Source: Glandiceps talaboti (lineage: Eukaryota; Hemichordata; Enteropneusta; Spengelidae). From it: 64,000 nt of DNA. The position numbers were made by a program, and so were the translations under genes. Shown piece after piece: positions 42,429 to 52,494 of the stretch. The notes under the pieces are model-generated. The model worked only from the letters and a program-made list of their open reading frames with translations, had not been told where the DNA came from and made no database searches. The DNA is taken from contig NC_135557.1 of assembly GCF_964340395.1 (NCBI RefSeq), positions 11,223,546 to 11,287,545 of the forward strand, written 5' to 3'. Every line of letters starts with the position of its first letter. Position 1 is the stretch's first letter.

Positions 42429-43643
42429 CAGGCAGACAAACGCACACATGCATGCATGCATGCATAGACAATAAAGGGGGCAAAGCAAAAATATATTCTT
42501 TTTGAAAGAAAACTATGATGGTTATTAAATTCTCATTCAACTTTGTCATCTAATTACGTTTGAAACCGTTTTATCGACAGACAGTAGTTACCTATGCAGA
42601 TTATAAACCAACATCTGTGACCCGTCTATGTATTCTTTCCAGTTTATGTTTTGCTGGAGAAGTCATGGATGATGGGACTGGTAAGTTGTCTATCTTTTTT
42701 TTTTAAAGTAGAAATAATCGGAAGATATTCTGTAGAATACATATACCTACATTAACCAGAAGTTCATTAAAATGATATACTGCATAAGATACTCTCACAC
42801 GGGGCGCCCTCATTCATCGGTTAACTAATAATACGATGAGGGCGGGGCGACACGACGTGTCTAACAGTCTACAGCATTTCACTTAATACTGTATTTTCGA
42901 ATATATGAATTTTGTTCATGCCATATTGTTTCATTGTCATGAAAACTGAACTCATTTTAATTGCCGTTTTAAACTATTCCTCGAAAGTTTTTAATACCAT
43001 TGGATTTAGCAACCCGTGAAATTAATAATTACTTAGACTTCTGTGTGATATAGTGCCAACATATCATACACCGACTGCGTATGCCTGACTATGAATACAC
43101 TGGTAGACATCTATCACACCGAGGACTTTTATGCAGTAGCTATTTCACAAGGCTGAAAGTCACTGGAAATAGATGCCACATAACAGCACTAGGGGTAATA
43201 TGATGTCTACTAGTGGCTGTATAAGTCCAGGTAATAAGTGTTTTATAACACATCACATTCCTACACACAGTCTTTCCATAGTCAAAACAAATCGCTGGTA
43301 GGACTTCTGTACATGAATAGTGCCCTAGTGAAATTAGAATATCAATAGTGCTCGCTCTATGTAAATTGAGGTCAATAGGGACAGTAGTCCATACCTTGTG
43401 ACACGGTCTAACCCTAAGGCAATCACTGAAAGCTGTATGAAATCGAAGTGTTATTAAATTTTATATAATTTTGAGATGTAGAGTCGTGTTTGTTAATGTG
43501 TCACGTGATTTCGATTGACAGGTATCGTAACACGCTGCTGTTCAGATGATGATTGTAACAACAAAGATGGCGGCACTACCTTGGTTATTTCTACTCTGAC
43601 AGTTATCATGGCGTCTGTTTTCTCAGTCGTCTCTCTCTATTAA
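41054..43643 (+). CDS. Ly6/uPAR three-finger protein B, GPI-anchored (four coding exons)
   Basis: Exons 41054-41111, 41802-41932, 42581-42680 and 43522-43643 join into 136 residues with phases 1, 0, 1 and GT-AG ends throughout. Signal peptide at residues 1-20 ([20 protein letters not shown]). Ten mature cysteines, starting CYQC and ending CCSDDDCN, define a single three-finger domain. A GG linker and hydrophobic tail ([15 protein letters not shown]) predict GPI anchoring at the cell surface. It differs from A and C most in exon 3, where LCILSSLC is two residues longer than in A. An acceptor 11 bases before the ATG implies an upstream non-coding exon; six candidates lie between 27.0 and 39.0 kb. 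B and C share an intron 3 segment (42,786-43,311 in B) that A lacks, so they are each other's closest relatives. The partner or ligand is unknown. Confidence 0.87.
42104..42440. repeat. (CATA)n and (GACA)n tract in intron 2 of gene B
   Basis: CATA runs with CCTA blocks, then GACA runs, in the same intron position as in A and C. Confidence 0.96.
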
Positions 43644-43914
43644 AATGTCAACACGATTTTATCAAAATGGCACTGGCTGACAGTGGTGTTTACAACTTTA
43701 TTGCTATGCCAAAATTACAAAAAAGAAGAATAATTGTTATGCTTTTCTGCTTGGGTTTATACATTCTTCCATATTGTATTGTACTTTGTTATTGTTGCAT
43801 CAGCTAAATCGGAGCATTTTGTAATTGATTGCTGAATACAAGTATCACGAATTATTTGAAATTTGTAATGACAATTTGTGTGGTCTATAAAATGTCCCTT
43901 GGACACGAATGGCA

Positions 43915-43920
43915 AATAAA
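43915..43920 (+). terminator. Poly(A) signal, Ly6 gene B
   Basis: AATAAA about 270 bp after the stop codon, in a context shared with gene C (GGCAAATAAA followed by CAACATA). Confidence 0.55.
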
Positions 43921-43976
43921 ACAACATAAATCACTTTTGCAAAGTCTGATATTGTTACAAGTATTTCACTCAGCTG

Positions 43977-44036
43977 GTGTTCATGTATGAAGCTAACACT
44001 ACACGTCATATGCGTGTGTGTGTGTTTGTGTTTGTT

Positions 44037-44091
<55 letters not shown>

Positions 44092-44202
44092 GTTCGTGTG
44101 TGTCTGTGTCTCTGTCTGTTTGTCTGTCTGTCTATCTTTCTGTCTGTCTGACTGTCTGTCTGTTTGTGTGCGTGCGTGTTCGTGCGTGTGGGTGTCTGTG
44201 TC

Positions 44203-44260
<58 letters not shown>

Positions 44261-45010
44261 AACCTGTCAACCAGCCTATTTACGCATATGTGAGTATGCA
44301 ATTAAGTTTTTAAACGTTGTCATAACTTTTCAACCAAATTATCAAAATATGTTCCTTTATATTATTAGCCTTGATATTGTGATGACATTCAACCTTTTCC
44401 TTTATACAGTGGCAATATTAAAGCATATTAAGTCGTTAGATGGTCCCATTTACAAAATACTCTCTATTGGGAAACATCACCATCGGAAATAAAGGCATCT
44501 GTGTATACCTTGGATTCTCATTTAAGATCAATTCATTTCGCGTGATTGCCAGGAAACACTTAAATTGAAGCCAGTGTCACACGTATTGTTCTACTTATAG
44601 ACCCTACACAAGGTCTATGGTTTTACAGGGGTCCTCCTATGTGTCACGTGAGTAAGCATATGTATTAGATGATCGATGAATATTCAGGACTTTTTATCAA
44701 AAGGTAAAAAGCATGTGGGATTCATACATTGCTAATCTGGCCCAAACCTTAGTACTGTGCCAATTTGAAGCTAATCACGATAATCACTGAACGGGTTGCC
44801 CACCCCAATCTGTCATTCAATCACATTCGACGTCATCTTTCAAGGTAAGACCTAATTAAGAACACTTACAACTGTTACACCAGTATCGCTGACTTACTCT
44901 TTTAACACCCATTCCCCATTAATTGACGTGTTACTCCTATAAGAAGGCGATGCTAAGTACTTACTCTGATCCAGATACCACATCGTCAACTCTCACAAGA
45001 GTTCATAACA
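43977..45010. repeat. 3' flank block of gene B, paralogous to C's
   Basis: Matches 55,380-56,547 plus 59,316-59,460. It supplies the empty site (TTTAAC once, at 44,901-44,906) for the palindromic element next to C. Confidence 0.85.
44016..44260. repeat. (GTGT)/(GTCT)n microsatellite
   Basis: Two GTCT runs separated by GTGTGT-rich sequence. The paralogous position in C expanded into a minisatellite instead. Confidence 0.95.
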
Positions 45011-45067
45011 TGATTTAGTAGTAGTCAAAATAACATGAAAATAAGTCACTATGAAACAAAATTAATT

Positions 45068-45118
45068 GTGAGTGAGTGAGTGAGTGAGTGAGTCAGTCAG
45101 TCAGTCAGTCAGTCAGTG
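45068..45118. repeat. (GTGA)/(CAGT) microsatellite
   Basis: GTGA units pass directly into AGTC units. Confidence 0.92.
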
Positions 45119-45297
45119 AAAACAAAATGAGTCTATTGGTACAAACTTCTAGTGCCCATTAAAAGCCGGCAACACGTTTATGCTTACAAGTGAGATACAT
45201 TTAGTGAGACAACGACAATATTCTTGTAAACCACACTAAAAAATTAAGTCATCCTACCAACGGTTTTCAATATACCATTCAGTTACTCTCTCTGATA

Positions 45298-45444
45298 CAA
45301 CCGTACAGAAACCAATTAGAAACTACACTTACTACTACACTTTAATAGCAAGGTATCAATTTATTTGCTAGTGTTTCTAACCAGAAATATCATATTTGGA
45401 ATTTTTGCTAGTGTTTCTAACCAGAAATATCATATTTGGAATTT
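45298..45444. repeat. Partial foldback arm and 40-bp direct duplication
   Basis: CTGATACAACCGTACAGAAACC begins a foldback-family left arm. After it, 45,365-45,404 is repeated exactly at 45,405-45,444. Confidence 0.75.
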
Positions 45445-45619
45445 TGGCATATTTTAGCACAATTAGCGTATGATATACATTTGTGCCACTTAAAAACAGG
45501 AGCTAACAACAGCGTGATCTAATAATATGTTGATTTATCTACTAATACTGTATTAATTGCAGTTATCTCTAGTAGCAAACAACTGTCAAGTGTTTCGATG
45601 AAACAACATAGATTATGGG

Positions 45620-45914
45620 TTGTCGGTGGCCAAGTGGTTAAACCACTTGCCTCTTACCACTGCGGTCGGGGTTCGAACCCCATTCAGGGTTCGATTAAAT
45701 TTACCACGCTGTAAGTAAGAAGAGTGTCGTTCAGTTTGACTCTACCGAACAACGCAGGTTTTCCCCGGGTACTCCGGTTTCCTCCTGCATTAACACTGAA
45801 CGTGACCCATGAGGGATGGCCCTCACTGGACTTCTTGGGAGACAAGTGTTTAAAGGTGCCTGTAAATGGGCTTTATGCCCGTTGGTTTACCTGAATATCA
45901 ATAAATAAATAAAA
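45620..45914 (+). mobile_element. tRNA-derived SINE
   Basis: The 5' part reads as a degenerate tRNA with an A box (TGGCCAAGTGG at 45,627) and a B box (GGTTCGAACCCC at 45,670). The body contains TTTTCCCCGGGTACTCCGG followed by TTTCCTCC, resembling a conserved central domain of metazoan SINEs. The tail is AATAAATAAATAAAA. I could not find a clear target duplication. Confidence 0.85.
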
Positions 45915-46116
45915 TTAGTACTTGTAAACAAGATAACTTGTTGATTATCGAATTCACATTAATGTCTAATTTTCCAATGGTGTGATCGACACTAAAAACA
46001 CGTGGAAAATCTACATGTGGCTTGATCTTAAATCTCAATCTTAAATATTCTGGTGGAAAGTTCACGATGTCTTCAAGAACAATGAATCTAGGTGAGAGAT
46101 CAGTTATTAATAGCAA
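45898..46116 (-). pseudogene. Possible coding fragment, unassigned
   Basis: The reverse strand has a 72-codon open frame of mixed composition, unlike the repeat-derived frames nearby. It contains FPPEYLRLRFKIKPHVDF and FSVDHTIGKLDIN. The middle weakly recalls a cadherin-type strand, but a single short frame is not enough to assign a family. No splice pair was established. It could equally be a transposon remnant or chance. Confidence 0.25.
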
Positions 46117-46249
46117 ATTATCATGTTAATAGAATACGCAAATTATCATGTTAATAGAATACTGACATGTTTGGAACAAAAGCTGTCATTGGATTATCAA
46201 CATTTATGGCAAACATTCTGGCCAATCAGAGCTGATATTTCTGATACAA

Positions 46250-46595
46250 CACTGCGAGGTACGTCTTAATTAGACGGTACTGTACAAGAGACTGTGGTAT
46301 CCGGCTATGCCAATACAGGTGGACTTTCATTTGAAACATACCAAATAAATTATATAGAATATTGAGGAATGTTGCGATTGAGGCAATAAATATATGACAA
46401 CATCTTTAATTCACGTGGCAATGTTTGTTTGAAAAAGTGAATTATGGTTTGGTTTGACACATGCAGAGAGAAAAATGTCCAATAAATAACTTGATATTAT
46501 TAATTTGACGTATTAATAAACTAATATATCATAGGGTGTGGAAACAAAGACTGACATCTAGATTTGATTTCAGCTACATTTCTCATTTCATGGTC
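46250..46595 (+). promoter_or_regulatory. Conserved upstream module before candidate exon C1
   Basis: The longest match to 15,590-15,962 (GCGAGGTACGT onward). Includes GTCCAATAAATAACTTG and CTAATATATCATAGGGTG. Confidence 0.42.
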
Positions 46596-46641
46596 GGTGG
46601 ACGGTGAACAACAACTTAAAGAAAGAGCAGTTTCTTTAGCG
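46596..46641 (+). other. Candidate 5' non-coding exon C1
   Basis: GGTGGACGGTGAAC...TTTCTTTAGCG followed by GTAAGT. Here GTCGG replaces the usual GTCAGTC, so no AG precedes the exon; this copy argues for a first exon and not an internal one. Confidence 0.42.
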
Positions 46642-47330
46642 GTAAGTCTGTGAACTTCGCTATCTTAATTCTGCAAACTTTGAAAGTGTGGTATAACGTA
46701 TACTAATAGTCAATATGAAGCTATAGAAGCTGTTATCTTTTCAATTCTGTTGGCTGAGGAATTTCTACTGTATTCATTGTTTTGCCAACTTTTTCGTTTG
46801 CAATCGCTCCAAACTGCATAGCAGAGAGACTTACCTATCTGACACGCCATACTGGTTCGGTAGTGTATAAACACATTTTTCATGCCAGATAGCCAAGTCC
46901 CAGGGCAATGACTTTGCGATGGACCAAATATTATGCCGGCAATATCAGGGTCGATTGCTGGTTTACCCCATTCGCTAGGCACGCTTGTAAGCTGTGTTAG
47001 GCAGGACTCGATTCTGATATTGGTACTAAAGTTCTCAAATACCATAAAGGAATCCCGACTTATTCCGTCCGCAAGCAGTTCAACTCGTTTTGTATCAGTT
47101 AAGTATTGGCGTAAAGGTCCATTGGTTTGACTTGTCTAGTGTCACATAAATAACGGTAGAAGTTGTTTGCTAATTTATCATCATAAATTTGGTATTTTAA
47201 TTTTGTTAAGGCATGTATCGCCAAAATTTATGTCAATTTTATAACCAATTGAATTATTTCTTGGTCTTAAAATTGGAAACATTTTCAACCCACAGTTTGT
47301 TGTAGTAACGCCACGATTCTAAAGAATAAC
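46642..47330. repeat. Downstream module joined to a TACTCCGTC-family block
   Basis: The module is cut at about 46,925 and continues as the family block (GGTCGATTGCTGGTTTACCC onward), ending CCACAGTTTGTTGTAGTAA. Confidence 0.75.
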
Positions 47331-47340
47331 AAAACTGTTT

Positions 47341-47363
47341 CTTTCTCTCTATCTTTCTGTCCC

Positions 47364-47455
<92 letters not shown>

Positions 47456-47645
47456 CGTCCGTCCGTCCGTCCGTCCGTCCGTCCGTCCGTCCGTCTGTCT
47501 GTCTGTCTGTCAGTCTGTCTGTCTGTCTGGCTCTCTGTCTCGCTCTCCCTCGCTCTGTCTGTCTGTCTGTCTGTCTGTCTCTGTCTGTCTCTCTGTCTGT
47601 CTCGCGCTGTTTCCCTCGCTCTCTCTGTCTCTGTCTCTCTCTCTC
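47341..47645. repeat. (GTCT)n-(GTCC)n-(GTCT)n compound microsatellite
   Basis: Same motif order as 25,321-25,552, again directly after the repeat-family end. Confidence 0.97.
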
Positions 47646-47759
47646 GTTCAATAATAACAACATATTCACAAATTTGACACTCTTCAAACTCAAACGAAGC
47701 GCTTATAACTTCTTCAAATAATGTTATCTACATGTCAAACTTTGTGTAACCACATCACA

Positions 47760-48110
47760 AGTGTGTTACTTGTCTGTGGTGTAACCTAAAATAAATCCAC
47801 AAGTATGACCACCATTCATTACTCTACCGTCCCTTTAAGCGACATTAATTAAATCACACAGTCACACCCTTTTAACCTCACTTCCGATAAAATATTTCTG
47901 TATTGATTCGTAAGCTGAATGTCTCGAAATATGACAAGTAACATATCCATGTATCATTACCGACTCACAATAACTCAATAGTAGGTGATGGCTCGAGTAC
48001 GCGGCTCTAGGAAATAAAGAAATGTTTTATCAACTTTGCGGTTTGGATTAATTTTGTTCATGTTTTTAAACCACATAATTCTGCGAGCTCGAGTTCGCCA
48101 AGATCTGTCT
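47760..48110. repeat. TACTCCGTC-family block, downstream part
   Basis: Matches 32,735-33,040 with moderate divergence and breaks off near 48,085. Confidence 0.7.
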
Positions 48111-49590
48111 GGATTTAAACTTTTAGGGCTAATGAGGTGCATGCAAACGTTTTTACACATAAATTTATCTGGAAATGCATGCAATATGCAAGACAGACAC
48201 CTTCATTTGGATCGTGAAGGGAGAAAACTTTAGTGTATTTGACATACTGCCTCTGGCGAAAGAAACCAAGACATAGTCACGCCAAATTTACGTACTGACG
48301 TCCTTCAGCTCTGCTACCTTAAATTTTTCGAAGTTGACGTAAAACGTAAAAAAAAAATCCCTTGTGCATGGGCTTACACAGTATTTTCAATGACACATGG
48401 CGGCCAAAGCTTACTTGACCTTTGTCACATGGTTACCAACTGTTGATATCCCTTATCGTCATTTCATTGACAGATAGCGAGTACGTGTCTGTTTATGCAT
48501 TTTCTAATGTAAAACATGTAAAAAGTTATCTAACACGGATTTTGATACTACTAAATATTATTTCAAACTAATTTTGCAGACTCTGTGCCAAAATGTGTCT
48601 ACGAATTTTTTTCCGTCAATATAGATACTCATATTACAAAATGAAAACACTCCACACACAAGAACTGTCACAATAAAATCTAGAACTGATTTAATAATCC
48701 TTTTGAAACCACAAGCCTGTTTACGGCACTTGATCGACGGTTACGGACCTCTTTACGGCATAAGTGCTTGCTTAACGGTTACAGTCGTCTTCACAACACT
48801 TAGTAGGTAAAACGTGTTTTCAGCTTGCGAGAATATGGTTTATACCCAGAGCAAAAATAAACACACTTCTGCCGTTGTTTCTTAGCGACAAAATTATGAT
48901 GGATTTCAGAGCTAAACCAATGAACTGTCATGATGTGTAACAACTTAGATATGACAGGGAACTGCCTGTCAAAGAGCTCTCATGTCATTTCTTGTTTTGT
49001 TTAAAATCAAAAGAATTGTATGAAATGTTAAAGTTTATAAACAACTGAAATTATTGTGGGTTAAATTTAATGCCTATTCAGTTCCTTGTTCATTATAATT
49101 TGTTTTCGAGTCATGACGGGTGAGACTTCCCTAGAGTTAGCGACGATCGCGCAATGTCACGAGCTTTGTCGTTCGTTTTTTGCGGGAGGGGCAGGGCCAG
49201 GGGTCTTGCATCAAGGCGATTGTAGAATATCAGATTCACGCGTCTAACCAAATTTCGCGCCTTCAATGATAACAAGTTCTGCATTTACTACTGAGATGTT
49301 GTTAAGATGATTAAAATTTATTTCTAATATTGATTTCCTGTAGTATTTTAATGGGCTTATACTCCGGGGGTACCACTAACCAGGTTTGTTAGGGGTGTGT
49401 GGCCAATGCTGTCAACCCGAGACCCCATTTTAGACCCATTTTGACCAAAACCCAAAATACCCCATTTTAGATAATTGAAAATTCTAAAAGATTCTATTGT
49501 AGACCAAAATACATAATCACCGATATGAAAATGTCCACTAGCGAAAATATCCCCTTACTATGTTCCCGTTAATAGGCAAGTAAATACTAA
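48111..49590. other. Non-coding sequence
   Basis: Includes a part related to 37.9-38.4 kb and, at about 49,360-49,510, an inverted relative of the ATGGGGTACTG part of the downstream module. No supported gene. Confidence 0.5.
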
Positions 49591-49596
49591 ATGATC

Positions 49597-49610
49597 GAGA
49601 GAGAGAGAGA

Positions 49611-49650
<40 letters not shown>

Positions 49651-49790
49651 GTGAGTGAGTGAGAGAGAGTGAGTGAGTGAGTGAGTGAGTGAGTGAGTGA
49701 GTGAGTGAGTGAGTGAGTGAGTGAGTGAGTGAGTGAGTGAGTGAGTGAGTGAGTGAGTGAGTGAGTGAGTGAGTGAGTGAGTGAGTGAGT
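49597..49790. repeat. (GA)n and (GTGA)n microsatellite
   Basis: Short GA runs, then about 30 GTGA units, ending at the conserved upstream module. Confidence 0.97.
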
Positions 49791-49792
49791 CC

Positions 49793-50013
49793 TTCCGAGG
49801 AATGCTGCGATTTGGACAATAAATATATAACACCATTTGTCATTCACGTCGTGGCAATGTTTGTTTGAATACAGTGAATGTTATGGTTTGAGTTGCTCTG
49901 CAGTTTAAAAAATGTCCAATAAATAACTAGATAATAACAATTTGACAGTCTAATATATCAGGATGTGGAAACAAAGATTGACAACTAGATTTGATATAAG
50001 CTGCATTTCTCAG
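49793..50013 (+). promoter_or_regulatory. Conserved upstream module before candidate exon C2
   Basis: GAATGCTGCGATTTGGACAA and GTCCAATAAATAACTAG present. The last such module before gene C. Confidence 0.4.
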
Positions 50014-50037
50014 TCGTTGGACGGTGAACAGCTAGCG
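50014..50037 (+). other. Candidate 5' non-coding exon C2 (nearest to gene C)
   Basis: Shortened to 24 nt by an internal deletion, TCGTTGGACGGTGAAC joined to AGCTAGCG, then GTAAGC. A nine-base loss upstream still leaves CTCAG directly before TCGTTGG. Confidence 0.42.
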
Positions 50038-50159
50038 GTAAGCCTGGGAATTTCGCTTTCTTGCTAATCCGGTATTTCAATAAATTATTTTATATAGTAT
50101 ATTAGTGCTTTCGTGACTGAGAAACTAGATACTATAGGTTCTACCACTGCTCCTTAAAC

Positions 50160-50496
50160 ACAACAGCTGTGAAAAAAGAGGGGAGGGGAGACAATGCAGG
50201 ACCGAGTCCGACTTACCCCGTCATCTAGTCCTCACGGGGACAGATAGACAAATAGAGACGGAATAACAGACATATATACAGAGGGACAGAGTCAAAGACA
50301 GACAGATAGACTGTCATACAGAGAGACGGAGGGACCGAGTGGGAGGGACACACAGACAGAAAGTGTTTATCAATTTTAGACCAACAAATTAGCAAACTCA
50401 TAATAAAATTGACAGACATCAATTTAAGTGAAAAGTGCTATCTTCATCCCCCAGTGTGTTTTAGTAATGCCACTATGCTGGAAAATAACATTATTT
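50160..50496. repeat. TACTCCGTC-family fragment, rearranged
   Basis: GAGGGGAGACAATGCAGGAC and a CCGACTTACCCCGTC string, then degenerate GACA sequence, then a CCCAGTGTGTTTTAGTAATG end. Confidence 0.6.
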
Positions 50497-50519
50497 CTTT
50501 CTCTTTCTCTTTCTCTTTC

Positions 50520-50578
<59 letters not shown>

Positions 50579-50625
50579 TTTGTCTGTCTCTGGCTGTCTG
50601 TCTGTTTCTGTACACACACACACAC

Positions 50626-50706
<81 letters not shown>
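50497..50706. repeat. (TTTCTC)n, (GTCT)n, (CA), (CT)n compound tract
   Basis: Four successive runs. The CT run is about 75 bp. Confidence 0.96.
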
Positions 50707-50708
<2 letters not shown>

Positions 50709-50739
50709 TTCCAACTTGTAACCAATGTTTGGCCACCAT

Positions 50740-51010
50740 TAGTTACTCTGCAGATAATATCAAGAGACAGAAATTACACCACACAGTCACACCCTTTCCA
50801 CCTCATTGTCGATAACACATTTTTTTATTGATTGGTGAGCTGAATGTGTCGGAATATGACACGTAATTTATCCATATATCATTATCTACTCACAATAAAA
50901 CAATGACAGGTGACGGTGTAGGAACGCGGCTTTAGGAAGTAAAAAAGTGTTTTGTCAACTCTGGGGTTTGGAGAGTTATTTCATGTTCTTACACGACATA
51001 CTTTTGGGAG
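50740..51010. repeat. TACTCCGTC-family block, downstream part
   Basis: ATTACACCACACAGTCACAC and TTGGAGAGTTATTTCATG identify it. Confidence 0.72.
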
Positions 51011-51208
51011 ATTGCCAAGAAACACAAAATGAACCCAACTTCAGATATGCTGTTCTCACACAGGACCACTGTTGCCCCATGAGAATTTGGAGACATACAT
51101 ATTTAATGGATGCGTTTTAAAACAGGTTGAATAATGACTCTAAAAACTTAAGAATTAAAAGAAAACGTGTACATATATATAGAATCCGACAACTGGTAAT
51201 ACATTATT

Positions 51209-51450
51209 GTCGTTCAAAGGAGTTTGATACATCCATGGGCAGGAACCTGTACGAAATAGCGATATCACAAATTCCTTACTACATTTTGTCTGATTAACGA
51301 AATTATCCGTTAAAACATACTTCAATTAGACGCAGACACGCGGGCGCCATACCCGATGTCATTGTTTTGACTTCTGCTTTTAATGTCTCCATCACAGGTC
51401 TGCATAGTGACAGGTACTTTATTTAATATAGACAAAACATCGCAAGAACC
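51209..51450. mobile_element. Foldback-family copy upstream of Ly6 gene C
   Basis: GAAATAGCGATATCACAAATT on the left and ACATCGCAAGAACCTGC on the right. Same position as the copies before A and B. Confidence 0.62.
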
Positions 51451-51567
51451 TGCTAACTGAACGGAAACTTGAGACAAAAGTGTATCAGTTTTTCATACTT
51501 TAATGCAACCTTTGTCATGATTCGGTGATTTTTTTTTTGTTGATTTTTTTAATTAGCAAACACAACA

Positions 51568-52454
51568 ATGGCACAGAGTATCAAGATTGCAATATGTATC
51601 ATTGTCTTGGCATTGGTATCTACGGGTAAGTATAGGAAGGCAGATGAGCAATTTTTCATAATATATTCAGATATGCAAAATATGTAGGCATACACAAAGA
51701 CGAACATAAACCTGACTCACGACGTCCATTTCATGTGATTCTTAATACATTTTTTTTCAGTTTAAAAATATACTGATAGCATTGCAAGGAATATGACAGA
51801 AACAAAATAACAAATTATAATAACAAGTTCACAGGTGTGAACAAAAAATCCTGTTTCGATCACACAAAATTATCTCTCTGAAATGTTGCCGTATTTTTTA
51901 AAACAGATACTGACCTACAGACCTACACATTCCATAAATGTGTAAATATATATAGGTAAATATAAGTTATGTGTGAAACAGCCCTCAAAGAGGAAAGCTA
52001 AATACCAGTAAAGCGAATGTTCCTAAATTATGTTGATTTGTACATTCAAAAGTGAATCAATAAATAAGCATATAACCAGTTATAACAGAAAAGGGAAGAA
52101 GAGACGAAACCGGAATTTTATCAGTCAAATACCAATAAAAGCGAATGTCTCTAAATTCAAAATCGTGTTCCTGTTTTTTTTTATAAACGTGTTGTAATTT
52201 TTAATACTACAGGTGGCCTTGCACTGACATGTTATACATGTAGCTGGATATCAGGGATTAGTAGCGATAACAACTGTACGGAAATCGACGCAGAGAAGAC
52301 AAACTCTGTAACCTGTCCCGCAGGGCTTAATCGATGTACGGTAAGATAAGTTTGTGGTCTAAGTTAGCCCAAATCAACCCAATCCTGACACTATTAACAC
52401 GTAACCACATATCTATGCATATATACATATGTGTAGATACATACATACATACAT

Positions 52455-52494
<40 letters not shown>

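Noticed and set aside
43060-43260. Possible small inverted-repeat element in intron 3 of gene B (GGTAGACATC / GATGTCTACT)
   Set aside because: Only about 25-30 bp of weakly matching arms, present in both B and C with no empty site or target duplication.
45655-45690. Functional tRNA gene
   Set aside because: A and B boxes are present, but the tRNA part is degenerate and continues into a SINE body and A-rich tail.
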